Of a stretch of 64,000 bases of DNA, positions 1 to 8,752 are shown one piece after another. A model generated the notes under the pieces. It ran no database searches and had not been told where the DNA came from. It saw only the letters and a program-made list of their open reading frames with translations. Made by a program: the position numbers and the translations under genes. Origin of the DNA: Pseudomonas sp. (GTDB lineage Bacteria; Pseudomonadota; Gammaproteobacteria; Pseudomonadales; Pseudomonadaceae); the NCBI RefSeq assembly GCF_030698175.1, contig NZ_JAUYNT010000009.1, forward strand, positions 31,489 to 95,488, in the 5' to 3' direction. The first letter of the stretch is position 1; each line of letters starts with the position of its first letter.

Positions 1-1
1 C

Positions 2-172
2 CAAGCCACGCAGTGTGGTACACGCTTTGTGCGTACCCTGGAATACCACTTTTCTGGATGGGTGATGCGCTTGCTCAACCGTCTGCTGTTGCAAAAACGC
101 ATTGAGCGCGAGTCGGCTGAGTCCTTGCTGGCTTTGCGTAATGTTGCAGAACAGGTGCTAGCGCAGCCTTAG
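2..172 (+). CDS. SRPBCC-like protein, C-terminal fragment
   Basis: This is the last 56 codons of a gene that begins before the window; it ends with TAG at 170-172. The visible part contains a CGTRFVRTLEYHFSGWVMRL stretch followed by a charged helix, which resembles the C-terminal helix of SRPBCC/polyketide-cyclase-like proteins (a small hydrophobic-ligand binding fold). The family call is from resemblance only, because the N-terminal sheet is missing. The frame is open from base 2 to the stop and the codon use matches its neighbours. Confidence 0.55.
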   Translation, partial: QATQCGTRFVRTLEYHFSGWVMRLLNRLLLQKRIERESAESLLALRNVAEQVLAQP

Positions 173-375
173 GTTTTGCGCGCCTCGGCAGCGCCTGCAG
201 GGCTGACGGGCTTCTAGGATTGTAGGGGTAGCCGGTTCAGGCCGGCTGACCGATGGGGTTAGCCGTGTTGCGGTTTAGTGTCGTCGGCGCAGGTCTCAGA
301 CCGACAGGCTACTAGGCCGTGTTTGCCATCTGTGTAAGGATTCGCCCCCTGTCTTTCTTCTAATGCAGGGTTCCT

Positions 376-1266
376 ATGTCTAACTCACTACCTGCCCTGG
401 CTTTCGCCGGGATTGGCCTGATGGGCCTGCCTATGTGTCGCCGGTTGCTGGCCGCTGGTTATCCCTTGACGGTGTGGAACCGCTCGCCGGACAAGTGCGC
501 AGAATTAGTCGCCGCCGGTGCGCGCCAGGTATTCAGCCCGGCTGAGCTGTGCCAAAGCGCCGACATCGTCTTGCTGTGCCTGGCCGATACAAGGGTGGTA
601 CGCCAGGTGGTATTTGGTCCTGCGGGCATCGTTGCAGGCGCCCAGCTGGGCCAGTTGCTGGTGGATTTTTCCAGCCTGGAGCCGGCCGCTACCCGCGAGA
701 TGGCCGCCGAGTTAGCCGCGCAAACGGGCATGCATTGGCTGGATGCGCCGGTCTCCGGCGGCACTGCCGGCGCTACGGCCGGCACCCTGGCGATCATGGC
801 CGGTGGCCGGGCGGAAGACGTGGCGCGGGTGCGGCCGATCCTTGCGCATCTGGGTCAGCGCCTCACCCATATGGGTGCGCTGGGCGCGGGCCAAGTGACC
901 AAGGTCTGCAACCAGATGCTGGTGGCCTGCAATGCACTGGTGATTGCCGAAGTGGTGGCTCTGGCCGAGAAGAGCGGGGTGGATGCGACGCTGCTGGCCG
1001 AAGCCCTGAGTGGCGGTTTTGCCGACTCCAAACCCTTGCAGATACTGGCGCCGCAGATGGCCAGCAGCCAATTTGAACCGATCAAATGGCATGTGCGCAC
1101 CTTACTCAAAGACCTGGACACGGCGGTAAAACTGGCCCGCGAGCAGGACTCGGCCACGCCGCTCAGCGGTCTGGCCGCCCAGCTGATGCGTCTGCACGGC
1201 AGCCAGGGCAATTTGCAGCGCGATCCCGCCACCCTGATCGAGTTGTACCGCGAGCCAAAGCCATGA
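376..1266 (+). CDS. garR: NAD(P)-dependent 2-hydroxy-3-oxopropionate / 3-hydroxyisobutyrate reductase
   Basis: A 296-residue beta-hydroxyacid dehydrogenase, the usual family length. The N-terminus has the Rossmann dinucleotide motif GIGLMG (about residues 12-17), the middle has the substrate motif DAPVSGGTAGA, and the catalytic lysine lies in GAGQVTKVCNQML. The family reduces tartronate semialdehyde to glycerate or oxidises 3-hydroxyisobutyrate. The next gene, a hydroxypyruvate isomerase, overlaps it by 4 bases, which favours the tartronate semialdehyde (GarR/GlxR) role. No glyoxylate carboligase gene is visible nearby, so the symbol is an inference from context. The ATG at 376 gives the full fold; its ribosome site is weak. 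Confidence 0.8.
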   Translation: MSNSLPALAFAGIGLMGLPMCRRLLAAGYPLTVWNRSPDKCAELVAAGARQVFSPAELCQSADIVLLCLADTRVVRQVVFGPAGIVAGAQLGQLLVDFSSLEPAATREMAAELAAQTGMHWLDAPVSGGTAGATAGTLAIMAGGRAEDVARVRPILAHLGQRLTHMGALGAGQVTKVCNQMLVACNALVIAEVVALAEKSGVDATLLAEALSGGFADSKPLQILAPQMASSQFEPIKWHVRTLLKDLDTAVKLAREQDSATPLSGLAAQLMRLHGSQGNLQRDPATLIELYREPKP

Positions 1267-2048
1267 AAATCGCCGCTAATCTGTCGCTGCTGTTTAGCGA
1301 GTTGCCGCTGCTTGGGCGCATTCAAGCCGCAGCGGCGGCCGGCTTCGATGGGGTGGAAATCCAGTTCCCCTATGAAGTGCCGGCCCTGCAGTTAAAAGAG
1401 GCGCTGGCTCGCGCCGATCTACCGCTGCGGCTGATCAATCTGCCGGCTGGCGACCTGATGACCGGCGGGCCAGGCCTGGCGGCGGTACCAGCTCGGCAAG
1501 CGGAGTTCGACGCCGCCCTGCAACAGGCGCTGACCTATGCGGCCATGGCCCGCCCGGCCTACGTCAATCTGTTGGCTGGCCGTTTGGCCGCAGGCGTTAG
1601 CCGCGAGCAGGCGCTGGCCTGTCTGATCGCTAACCTGGGCAAAACTGCCGAGGCCTTCGCCGTGCTGGGGATTGGTGTGCTCTGCGAGGCGATCAATCCG
1701 CTGGATATGCCGGGCTTTCTGATCAATACCCCCGAGCAGTTGGATGAGCTGCTGCGGGTCGTCGATCATCCCAATCTGCAAGCCCAGTTCGATCTCTACC
1801 ACATGGCACGCCAAGGCCTAGACATTGCCGCCGGCATCGCCCTGCTGGCCGGGCGCATCGGCCATGTGCAGTTTGCCGATTGCCCGGGGCGCGGCGAGCC
1901 AGGCACCGGTACGCTGGACTTTCCCCCGCTGCTGGCCGCCTTACGCAGCAGTGGTTATGAGGGTTGGTTGGGCGCGGAGTACAGACCAAGCGAAGAAACT
2001 CTGCAGCCATTGGCCTGGTTACCGCTCTGGCAGGCGCGCTGGCCATAG
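1263..2048 (+). CDS. hyi: hydroxypyruvate isomerase family TIM-barrel protein
   Basis: A 261-residue xylose-isomerase-like TIM barrel. The start is ATG 1263, which overlaps the TGA of the preceding reductase; the frame is open further upstream but those residues (low-complexity, Arg/Ala rich) do not belong to the fold. Motifs include GFDGVEIQFPYE near the N-terminus, CEAINPLDMPGF with a metal-ligand Glu, QFDLYHMA and HVQFADCPGRGEPGTG, all typical of Hyi. The enzyme interconverts hydroxypyruvate and tartronate semialdehyde, the substrate of the reductase encoded just upstream, so the pair forms a two-step module. A sugar epimerase of the same barrel family is the main alternative. Confidence 0.82.
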   Translation: MKIAANLSLLFSELPLLGRIQAAAAAGFDGVEIQFPYEVPALQLKEALARADLPLRLINLPAGDLMTGGPGLAAVPARQAEFDAALQQALTYAAMARPAYVNLLAGRLAAGVSREQALACLIANLGKTAEAFAVLGIGVLCEAINPLDMPGFLINTPEQLDELLRVVDHPNLQAQFDLYHMARQGLDIAAGIALLAGRIGHVQFADCPGRGEPGTGTLDFPPLLAALRSSGYEGWLGAEYRPSEETLQPLAWLPLWQARWP

Positions 2049-2093
2049 CGTCCGGTAACTGATGGGGCTAAATCTGCCGCTATTAACCGTGAG

Positions 2094-2672
2094 TTATTGG
2101 CGGATATTTTGCAGAACCCCTGAATAGCGGAACACTTGGCCAAACAGCGGATGGGTCAGGCGAAAATCCATGGCGAAATAGTTATTGTCCATCCCCGTTT
2201 CGATAATGCTGGTATGGCCCAGCGCCAGCCATTCGGGGATTGGCAGCCGCACGGACCCCAGCTTCATCACGAAGCGCACGCCTTGGTAGTGCAGTTGTCC
2301 GTCTTGCACATGAACGGCCATTTGCAACCCGAGAAAGGGATTGACGAATTCGATCAGTTGGTTGCCGCCCGCCAGGATGCAGTAGCTGTTGAACTGGATG
2401 ACTTGGCCATCGGCAAAGGTCATCGCCCGCCGCCAATATTGGCGCTCGGCACTGATATGTTTTTCTACCCGAGTGTCGACCTTTTTGCCGGCGCGATTGA
2501 TCAGCGCGCCGCACCAGTACAGCAGATGCAATATGGGCTGCATAAATCGCGGGTACTCGATGTCCAGATGGCCGATGTCCATGTTGGGGGCGAATTGGTA
2601 ATGCGCCTGCAGGGCGGGATGCAGCTTGTCCCAGTCGTTACCTAGCAGCTGTTGCATCAAGCTTTTCATCAT
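2094..2672 (-). CDS. DUF4166 domain protein
   Basis: A 192-residue protein matching the DUF4166 family, with LGxDWxKLHPALQxHY near the N-terminus, an RNDxxFxWxR-like HISAERQYWRRAM stretch, and a C-terminal beta-rich half ending in HPLFGQVFRYSG. The biochemical function of DUF4166 is not known. It is the last gene of a minus-strand operon: its start overlaps the stop of the DUF2269 gene by 4 bases. DUF4166 domains are commonly found with SDR/saccharopine-dehydrogenase-like proteins and small membrane proteins, as here. It has no signal peptide and no membrane segment, so it is probably cytoplasmic or membrane-associated. Confidence 0.8.
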   Translation of the reverse strand: MMKSLMQQLLGNDWDKLHPALQAHYQFAPNMDIGHLDIEYPRFMQPILHLLYWCGALINRAGKKVDTRVEKHISAERQYWRRAMTFADGQVIQFNSYCILAGGNQLIEFVNPFLGLQMAVHVQDGQLHYQGVRFVMKLGSVRLPIPEWLALGHTSIIETGMDNNYFAMDFRLTHPLFGQVFRYSGVLQNIRQ

Positions 2673-3145
2673 GCTGCTCCTGGAATGTGTTTAAACACCA
2701 TCAGTGCGACCACCAGCACCATGGCGGTGAAGGCGGGCAGGCCGAGCCAGAACCAGCAGCGCGCCATGCGCCAGTAAACCTCGGGAAGCGCGGTTTGCTC
2801 GGCTGCCGCTGCAGCCGAGATTTGCCGCATGCGAATCTGCAGCCAGACCACCGGTAACCAGCAGGCGCCGGCGATACAGAACAGCCCAAGGCTGATGGCA
2901 ATCCAGCCCGTGCTGAGCGAGTAACCGGCGAGATAGACCATGGCCAGTCCGCTGACGGGCTGGAACAACACGCTTGGGGTAGTAAAAATCCAATCGGCCA
3001 GTACTACATGCCGGTTGGTCACCGCGATATGCGCGACGTTACCGCTGCGATCAGCCATCCATTTGTAGAACGCGCTACCCAAGCCAGTGCCGAACAACAG
3101 CACCATGCTCAGAATGTGCAGGGTCTTTAGGGTCAGATAGATCAT
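2669..3145 (-). CDS. DUF2269 family integral membrane protein
   Basis: A 158-residue protein with four predicted membrane helices (about residues 5-24, 50-75, 80-103 and 128-150). The MIYLTLKTLHILSMVLLFGTGLG start and the HxxxADWIFTTPSV motif at the second helix are typical of DUF2269 proteins, which have no assigned reaction. It overlaps both neighbours by 4 bases (upstream SDR at 3142-3145, downstream DUF4166 at 2669-2672), so translation is probably coupled. The conserved histidines in helix 1 and before helix 2 could bind a metal or haem, but that is speculation. Confidence 0.8.
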   Translation of the reverse strand: MIYLTLKTLHILSMVLLFGTGLGSAFYKWMADRSGNVAHIAVTNRHVVLADWIFTTPSVLFQPVSGLAMVYLAGYSLSTGWIAISLGLFCIAGACWLPVVWLQIRMRQISAAAAAEQTALPEVYWRMARCWFWLGLPAFTAMVLVVALMVFKHIPGAA

Positions 3146-4017
3146 GTCGCGCTCCCTGCTGAGGTTGTCGTTGTGGCATCCAAGAAAAACAGCTGCGGTT
3201 CTAGTGCTCGTGGGCTGCGCCCGAGAAATTGGGTGATGGGCTGCACGTCAGCCAAGTAGCCGGTTTGCAGCATGCGCAGGTTATCGGGCTGCAGCAGCGG
3301 GCTGAACCAGCGGCCCAACCAGGTGCCGGCCATCGCCAGCATGAGTGGAATGTGTAGCACTCGTCCGGGTGCTAGACCCTGTGCGCGACGCATGCACTGC
3401 AGCCACTCGGCAAAGCTCAGCCTTTGGTTGCCGACGATGTCCAAGGTTTGCTTTGCCTGAGGAGCACTAAGGCAGGCGATTACCGTAGCCACTACATCGC
3501 TAATATGTACCGGCTGCAATTGCTGCTGCCCTGCGCCAATCAGTGGAATTAGCGGCAGGCGGGCCATGCGCATAAACAGCGCGGAGCTTGTCCCACCGTG
3601 GCCGTAGACCAGCGATGGGCGCAGCACGAACCAGTCCAGATCGAGGCTACGCAGGTAGTCATCCGCCGCCAGCTTGCTCAGGTGATAGGCGGAAAACGCA
3701 CTGGCATCGGCGCCCAACGCGGAGATTTGCACCACCCGGCGCACGCCGGCTTCGTGGCAGGCGCGGAACAACGCCTGTGGCGCCAGCGTGTGCAGCGGTG
3801 TGAAGCGCTGGGTTGCAGCTTCACCAATGATGCCAACGCTGTTGATCACCACATCAATGCCGTCGAGCAGTGGCAGCCAATCGGCGCTGCCTTGCATTTG
3901 GCAAAAATCGAACCCTTGGCTGCGCGACACACCGCGTACTTGGTGGCCGGCGGCGCTTAACTGGCAGGCAATATTGCGGCCGATAAAACCACTGGCGCCG
4001 GTGAGTAGAATGTTCAT
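3142..4017 (-). CDS. SDR-family NAD(P)-binding protein (atypical/NDUFA9-like)
   Basis: A 291-residue extended short-chain dehydrogenase-like protein. It starts with the nucleotide-binding TGASGFIG motif (residues 6-13) and keeps a YHLSK (YxxxK) active-site pair in the middle, so it may be catalytically competent. Further motifs are VINSVGIIGE and LRPSLVYGHGG, and a hydrophobic segment near residues 230-245 could anchor it to the membrane. The substrate is unknown. It is the second gene of the four-gene operon and overlaps its neighbours by 4 bases at each end, which argues that its product acts with the two membrane proteins and DUF4166. Confidence 0.82.
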   Translation of the reverse strand: MNILLTGASGFIGRNIACQLSAAGHQVRGVSRSQGFDFCQMQGSADWLPLLDGIDVVINSVGIIGEAATQRFTPLHTLAPQALFRACHEAGVRRVVQISALGADASAFSAYHLSKLAADDYLRSLDLDWFVLRPSLVYGHGGTSSALFMRMARLPLIPLIGAGQQQLQPVHISDVVATVIACLSAPQAKQTLDIVGNQRLSFAEWLQCMRRAQGLAPGRVLHIPLMLAMAGTWLGRWFSPLLQPDNLRMLQTGYLADVQPITQFLGRSPRALEPQLFFLDATTTTSAGSAT

Positions 4018-4358
4018 GCTTGGCTCCCGGCTGCTTTTGGGATGAGCACAAATTGCCCCAGACGCTTGCCGACAGAGTGCAGGCCAAGCAGCAGTCCGGC
4101 CAAGGATGCCATCAGCGCCAGCCGCAGGCTGTCCATCGGGTTGCTGAAGTTGGCGAACAAATCCACGGTCAGTACCAGCAGCAGAGGCGCACTGATCAAC
4201 ATCACCTTGGTGTAGCTAAGCCAAAAGATGGCCGCAGGTTTATCCGGGCAAATCCTTTCCAGTACATGGCTCAGTGGGCCTGACAGTACGCGCAGGACCA
4301 CCAGGCTCATGCTTATGCAGATGAGCAGTTCAAGCAGCAGTAGGTAATAAATATTCAT
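4014..4358 (-). CDS. small integral membrane protein, first gene of the DUF4166 operon
   Basis: A 114-residue protein with about three hydrophobic helices (residues 5-27, 47-68 and 78-97) and a basic C-terminus. I do not recognise a named family; its size and helix pattern recall DoxX-like or DUF2269-like small membrane proteins. It starts at ATG 4358 with a good ribosome site (GAGGAGC) and opens the operon; its stop overlaps the start of the SDR gene by 4 bases. The 122-base gap upstream, before the AraC-type regulator gene, holds a palindrome that could be the control site. Confidence 0.7.
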   Translation of the reverse strand: MNIYYLLLLELLICISMSLVVLRVLSGPLSHVLERICPDKPAAIFWLSYTKVMLISAPLLLVLTVDLFANFSNPMDSLRLALMASLAGLLLGLHSVGKRLGQFVLIPKAAGSQA

Positions 4359-4423
4359 GAGTAGCTCCTCGGGTGTTTGGAGTTCTCAGTGTCGGTTTTG
4401 CTTGGGCGATGATCTTCCGCTTT

Positions 4424-4459
4424 GATCGAAACGGAGCACGATTAAGCTCCGCAATGATC
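4424..4459. promoter_or_regulatory. imperfect palindrome between the AraC-type gene and the DUF4166 operon
   Basis: GATC and CGGAGC on the left (4424-4427, 4432-4437) are mirrored by GCTCCG and GATC on the right (4446-4451, 4456-4459), around an 8-base centre. An ATGATCTT word also occurs twice as a direct repeat (4409 and 4454). The site lies just before the four-gene operon and just after the regulator gene, so it could be an operator. Alternatively the CGGAGC stem followed by TTT on the minus strand could be a weak terminator for the regulator gene. Confidence 0.35.
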
Positions 4460-4480
4460 TTTTCAGAACAAAAAAGCCCT

Positions 4481-5509
4481 TTATTGCTGAACGGAGTTGG
4501 GTTTCAGGTGGAGTTTTCGGTATTGGCCAGGAGTCATGCCCTCGATCTCGCGGAAGGCATCGTAGAAGTTCGATTGCGAGCTAAAGCCGACACTCAAGCC
4601 TACCGACAGCACCGAGGCTGAAGGCTCGGCGCAGAGCATCAATTTGGCCGCTGCGGTGCGTTGCTCGCGCAGGTAGCGCGAAAAGCCTTTGCCTAACTGA
4701 GCGTTGATCAGCTCCGAGAGTTGGTGGCTACTCAGCGCCAGGCGCTCGGCCAAGCTGGGCAAACTCAATGCTTGGTCGGCATAGATGCGCTCAACATTCA
4801 TCAGCGTATCCAGCTTGGCCAGCGCGGTTGGGCAGTCGACGTTGCTGAGTGTCGAGTTGGCATAGCTGGTTTGTGCGCTTTCGCTTATTTCGCTGGCCAG
4901 TTGCGGTCTTAAGCCCAGGGTTGTCAGCAGCAGAAAAAACGCTACACCGATGGCTATCGCATACAGCACGAAAAATAGCTTTGCCGGCAGTGCCTGCTGG
5001 AACAGGCCAAGCCCTGATACCGCGATGGCGATCAGGAAAATCAGGCCCAACAAGATAATTTCCAGGTGGTATTGGCTGCGTTCGCGGCGCAACAGATAAA
5101 TCCGCCGGGCCAGCCACAACAGATAGCCGGCACCGACCACGAAAGCCAATGGCAATGCGCCGTCTGCGGGTAGCCAGGGTGCCATTAATACCGGGAGCGC
5201 GTGCCATAGCAGCGTCAGCTGTTTTTGCGTGTCCTTGGCCGGAGTCAATAAGGGGGCGCTGAACATAAAAAACGCCGGTGCAACCATAAACAGCGCTATC
5301 CGGTAGGGCGCCGTGGTCACCCAGGGTAAGTCCAGATGCAGCCAGGCGAAATGCGTAAGCTGCAGGCCGCTGAGGGCCATGAGCAGAACCAAACCCATGA
5401 TCCTGGCGGTTGGCAGGCCTGAATAGTTACTGTCGCGAAAGTGCGTGAGGGCCAGTACGAGGGCGCTGAACAGGGAAAAACCGATCAGTAAGAGCGCGAG
5501 TGAGGTCAT
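4481..5509 (-). CDS. membrane-bound AraC-family transcriptional regulator
   Basis: A 342-residue protein in two halves. Residues 1-215 contain about seven hydrophobic helices, and residues 240-342 hold an AraC-type DNA-binding domain with both helix-turn-helix units (SLPSLAERLALSSHQLSELIN and VGFSSQSNFYDAFREIEGMTP). Such 7TM-AraC fusions sense a membrane or periplasmic signal and act on nearby genes. The ATG at 5509 is preceded by AAGGA at a good distance; a TTG 33 bases upstream is in frame but has no such site. The gene lies directly upstream of, and on the same strand as, the DUF4166 operon, its likely target. Confidence 0.85.
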   Translation of the reverse strand: MTSLALLLIGFSLFSALVLALTHFRDSNYSGLPTARIMGLVLLMALSGLQLTHFAWLHLDLPWVTTAPYRIALFMVAPAFFMFSAPLLTPAKDTQKQLTLLWHALPVLMAPWLPADGALPLAFVVGAGYLLWLARRIYLLRRERSQYHLEIILLGLIFLIAIAVSGLGLFQQALPAKLFFVLYAIAIGVAFFLLLTTLGLRPQLASEISESAQTSYANSTLSNVDCPTALAKLDTLMNVERIYADQALSLPSLAERLALSSHQLSELINAQLGKGFSRYLREQRTAAAKLMLCAEPSASVLSVGLSVGFSSQSNFYDAFREIEGMTPGQYRKLHLKPNSVQQ

Positions 5510-5857
5510 GGGTAATCCTTGCTCCGTAAGTTTCGCGCGCAAACTATTGCTGTTGGCGGCATGCCCAGTAGTCGATTAAGCAGTGGCTGGCTATGGCTTG
5601 CAGCGCTCCCGGCGATGCGCGGCGGCAACCTTGCCAGCAAAACGGATAAGCGTCAAAGCACGGGTGGCTGCTCGCTGTCGCAGAGTGCCGGATGGCTTAA
5701 TCGCGTAACGCTGGCGCCCGCTGCAGGTATAAATGAACTGCGCGGTGATGGGTATCGCTGCGCTCCACCCATCCTACGTTCTGATCCGTCCACGATTTCT
5801 TTGATGCTTTGTTAGACTGCCAGCACTTTTGTCTGCATGCGTTGCTCGAGAATTTCA
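5510..5857. other. intergenic region between the AraC-type gene and selD
   Basis: This 348-base gap separates two diverging genes and should hold both promoters, but I could not place them reliably. It contains half of a common repeat, GATGGGTATCGCTGCGCTCC followed by ACCCATCCTACG, at 5747-5777. A related full inverted copy lies at 15886-15964 and another inside 51314-51537. No gene was found in the gap. Confidence 0.5.
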
Positions 5858-6892
5858 ATGAACGAACCTATCCGCCTTACCCAATACAGTCATGGCGCCG
5901 GCTGTGGCTGCAAGATTTCGCCCAAGGTGCTGGATGTGATCCTGGCCGGCAGCGGCGCGCAAAACCTCGATCCCAAGCTCTGGGTTGGCAATGCCTCGCG
6001 TGATGATGCGGCTGTGTATGCCCTGGATGACGAGCGCGGGGTGGTGTCGACCACCGACTTCTTTATGCCGATAGTCGATGACCCTTATGATTTCGGCCGC
6101 ATCGCCGCCACCAATGCCATCAGCGATATTTACGCCATGGGCGGTGACCCGCTGATGGCCATCGCCATTCTCGGCTGGCCGGTCAATGTGCTGGCGCCCG
6201 AGGTGGCCCGCGAGGTGATTCGCGGCGGCCGCGCGGTGTGCGACGCGGCGGGTATTCCCCTGGCCGGTGGTCATTCGATCGATGCCCCCGAGCCGATTTT
6301 CGGCCTGGCGGTGACTGGTGTGGTGCTCAAGCGCCATATGAAGCGCAACGACAGCGCCACCGTCGGTTGCCGCCTGTACCTGAGCAAGCCGCTGGGGATA
6401 GGCATTCTGACCACCGCCGAGAAACAGTCGAAGTTACGCCCTGAGGACGTTGGCCTGGCTTGTGAGTGGATGTGCACCCTGAACAAGCCCGGTAGCCGTT
6501 TCGGCAAGCTGGCCGGCGTCATGGCCATGACCGATGTCACCGGCTTCGGTCTGCTTGGGCATTTGCTGGAAATGGCCGATGGCAGCGGCCTGACCGCGCA
6601 ACTTGAATTCGCCGCTGTGCCGCGTCTGCCGGGGGTCGATTACTACCTCGAACAAGGCTGCGTACCCGGTGGCACCCACCGCAACTTCGACAGTTACGGT
6701 GAGAAGGTGGCGCCGCTGACCGATGAGCAGAAATTCCTGCTCTGTGACCCACAAACCAGCGGCGGTTTGCTGGTGGCGGTCACCGCCGAGGGTGAGGCCG
6801 AATTCCTCGCGGTGGCGGCGGAGTTGGGCCTGGAACTGGCGCCAATAGGTACTCTGGTTGCGCGCCAGAGCCATGCGGTCGAGGTGTTTTGA
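5858..6892 (+). CDS. selD: selenide, water dikinase (selenophosphate synthase)
   Basis: A 344-residue SelD that makes selenophosphate from selenide and ATP, the selenium donor for the tRNA enzyme encoded next and for selenocysteine synthesis. The N-terminal [13 protein letters not shown] motif carries the catalytic Cys16 and Lys19 at the positions of E. coli Cys17/Lys20; a cysteine codon (TGT) is used, not selenocysteine TGA. Aspartates of the nucleotide site follow in [22 protein letters not shown]. The chosen ATG (5858) matches the family start; an in-frame ATG 21 bases earlier would add residues not seen in the family. Its stop overlaps the next start, so selD-selU is a coupled pair. Confidence 0.96.
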   Translation: MNEPIRLTQYSHGAGCGCKISPKVLDVILAGSGAQNLDPKLWVGNASRDDAAVYALDDERGVVSTTDFFMPIVDDPYDFGRIAATNAISDIYAMGGDPLMAIAILGWPVNVLAPEVAREVIRGGRAVCDAAGIPLAGGHSIDAPEPIFGLAVTGVVLKRHMKRNDSATVGCRLYLSKPLGIGILTTAEKQSKLRPEDVGLACEWMCTLNKPGSRFGKLAGVMAMTDVTGFGLLGHLLEMADGSGLTAQLEFAAVPRLPGVDYYLEQGCVPGGTHRNFDSYGEKVAPLTDEQKFLLCDPQTSGGLLVAVTAEGEAEFLAVAAELGLELAPIGTLVARQSHAVEVF

Positions 6893-7992
6893 TGCGCGCC
6901 AATACTGCCGACTTTAGCCAGATATTTTTAAACGACCTGCCGATGATGGATGCCCGCGCGCCGGTCGAGTTCAGCAAAGGCGCGTTCCCCGGCGTGATCA
7001 ATTTGCCGCTGATGAATGACCTTGAGCGGCAACAAGTCGGCACCTGTTACAAACAGCGTGGTCAGGACGCCGCCATCAAACTGGGTCATCAACTGGTGTG
7101 CGGCGCGGTTAAAGCCGAGCGAGTTGCCGCCTGGGTGGCCTTTGCTCAGGCCAATCCCGAGGGTTATCTGTATTGCTTTCGCGGCGGCCTGCGCTCGCAA
7201 CTCGTCCAACAGTGGCTCAAGGAAGAAGCCGGCATCGACTATCCACGAGTCATCGGCGGCTACAAAGCCATGCGCAGCTTTTTGCTGGAAACCACCGAGC
7301 AGGCGTTGGCCCAGTGCGATTTCGTCATAGTCGGTGGCCTTACCGGCACCGGCAAGACCGAGGTATTGGCCCAACTGGGTAACGCCCTGGACCTGGAAGG
7401 CCATGCCAATCACCGTGGTTCCAGCTTTGGTAAACGGGTGAGTCCGCAGCCGGCGCAGATCGATTTCGAGAACCTTTTGGCTATCGACATGTTGAAAAAA
7501 CGCGCCGCCGGTCAGCAGCAGTTTGTGCTCGAAGATGAGAGCCGCATGGTCGGTGGCTGCACCTTGCCGATAGGCTTGCATCAGGGTATGCAGGGCTATC
7601 CGCTGATCTGGCTGGAGGACAGCCTGGAGGGCCGCGTGACGCGGATTCTGGCCGACTATGTGACCAACCTGTGTGCCGATTTTGTGGCCGTACATGGTCA
7701 GGAACAGGGCTTTGCGCTGTTCGCCGAGCGGCTGCAACAGAGTTTGAGCAATATCCTTAAACGTCTGGGCGGCGAGCGTTATCAGCGCTTGGCCGCCAGC
7801 ATGACTGCAGCCCTGGCCGAGCAACAACGCAGCGGCCAAGTGCAGTTGCACCGTGAGTGGATTGAAGGCTTGCTGAGCGAATACTACGACCCCATGTACG
7901 CCTTTCAGCGTGACAGCAAGGCGCAACGTATCGAGTTCAGTGGTGACCAGGCGGCGGTGCTGGAGTACTTGCAGCAGCGTCAAGCTCAATAA
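6892..7992 (+). CDS. selU: tRNA 2-selenouridine synthase
   Basis: A 366-residue SelU (MnmH, YbbB) that converts 2-thiouridine to 2-selenouridine at the wobble position of some tRNAs, through a geranylated intermediate. The N-terminal rhodanese domain has the active-site Cys95 in [10 protein letters not shown], and a P-loop [10 protein letters not shown] lies at about residues 147-156. The ATG at 6892 overlaps the selD stop, tying the enzyme to its selenophosphate supply. The length is normal and nothing is missing. Confidence 0.95.
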   Translation: MRANTADFSQIFLNDLPMMDARAPVEFSKGAFPGVINLPLMNDLERQQVGTCYKQRGQDAAIKLGHQLVCGAVKAERVAAWVAFAQANPEGYLYCFRGGLRSQLVQQWLKEEAGIDYPRVIGGYKAMRSFLLETTEQALAQCDFVIVGGLTGTGKTEVLAQLGNALDLEGHANHRGSSFGKRVSPQPAQIDFENLLAIDMLKKRAAGQQQFVLEDESRMVGGCTLPIGLHQGMQGYPLIWLEDSLEGRVTRILADYVTNLCADFVAVHGQEQGFALFAERLQQSLSNILKRLGGERYQRLAASMTAALAEQQRSGQVQLHREWIEGLLSEYYDPMYAFQRDSKAQRIEFSGDQAAVLEYLQQRQAQ

Positions 7993-8055
7993 AGAAAGCG
8001 CCGAATTCAGCGGCAGTCTCAGGGCTGCTGTGCCTGGCCTGGTGCAGGAGGATGG

Positions 8056-8718
8056 ATGACCAATCGCAGCCTTAACCTCGACGAGCCGCTGTATCAGTAC
8101 CTGCTCGATGTCTCGCTGCGTGAAAGCGCGCTGCTGCGCCAGTTGCGTGAAGAAACCGCGAAGTTGCCGGTGGCGCGCTGGCAAATCGCCCCGGAGCAGG
8201 GCCAGTTTATGGCGCTGCTGGTCAAGTTGACGGGTGCCAAACGGCTGCTGGAAATTGGCACCTTCACCGGCTACAGCAGCCTGTGCCTGGCCGGCGCCAT
8301 GGGCGACGATGGGCTGCTGATTTGCGCTGACACCTCGGCGGAATACACCAGCATTGCGCGCCGCTATTGGCGCCTGGCCGGCCTTGAAGCGCGAATTGAG
8401 CTGCGCCTCGGCCCCGCCCTGGACACCATGGCGACACTTGCGCGCAGCGGTCAGGGTGAAAGTTTTGATCTGATTTTTATCGATGCCGACAAGGCCAACT
8501 ACCCAGCTTACTTAGAGCACGCGTTGGTATTGCTGCGTGCTGGCGGGTTGCTGTTGTTTGATAACACCCTGTGGAGTGGTCGGGTGCTTGAGGCTCGGCC
8601 GGAAAGCGCCGATACACGAGCCATTCAGGCGCTCAATCGGCACTTGAGAGATGACCCGCGCCTGGATTTGTCGTTATTGCCGCTCGGCGATGGCTTAACC
8701 CTGTGCCGCAAACGTTAG
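8056..8718 (+). CDS. SAM-dependent O-methyltransferase, CCoAOMT-like
   Basis: A 220-residue class I methyltransferase of the small-molecule O-methyltransferase family 3. It has the SAM-binding segment LLEIGTFTGYSSLCLA (about residues 71-86), then FDLIFIDADKANYPAY with the metal-ligand aspartates, and LLLFDNTLWSGRVL, all diagnostic. The family usually methylates catechol-like hydroxyls with a divalent cation; the physiological substrate is not known. GGAGGA lies just before the ATG at 8056. It follows selU by 63 bases and may be read from the same transcript. Confidence 0.88.
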   Translation: MTNRSLNLDEPLYQYLLDVSLRESALLRQLREETAKLPVARWQIAPEQGQFMALLVKLTGAKRLLEIGTFTGYSSLCLAGAMGDDGLLICADTSAEYTSIARRYWRLAGLEARIELRLGPALDTMATLARSGQGESFDLIFIDADKANYPAYLEHALVLLRAGGLLLFDNTLWSGRVLEARPESADTRAIQALNRHLRDDPRLDLSLLPLGDGLTLCRKR

Positions 8719-8752
8719 CCGCCACTGGCCGCTCTAAAACAGGGGTGCCGGC

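Noticed and set aside
5903..5905. Possible selenocysteine at the SelD active site
   Set aside because: The catalytic residue is encoded by an ordinary cysteine codon (TGT) and no in-frame TGA is read through.
6928..8184. Long minus-strand open frame of 418 codons
   Set aside because: It lies opposite selU and part of the O-methyltransferase gene, both of which have clear family motifs; the minus-strand translation has none and is a by-product of high-GC codon use.
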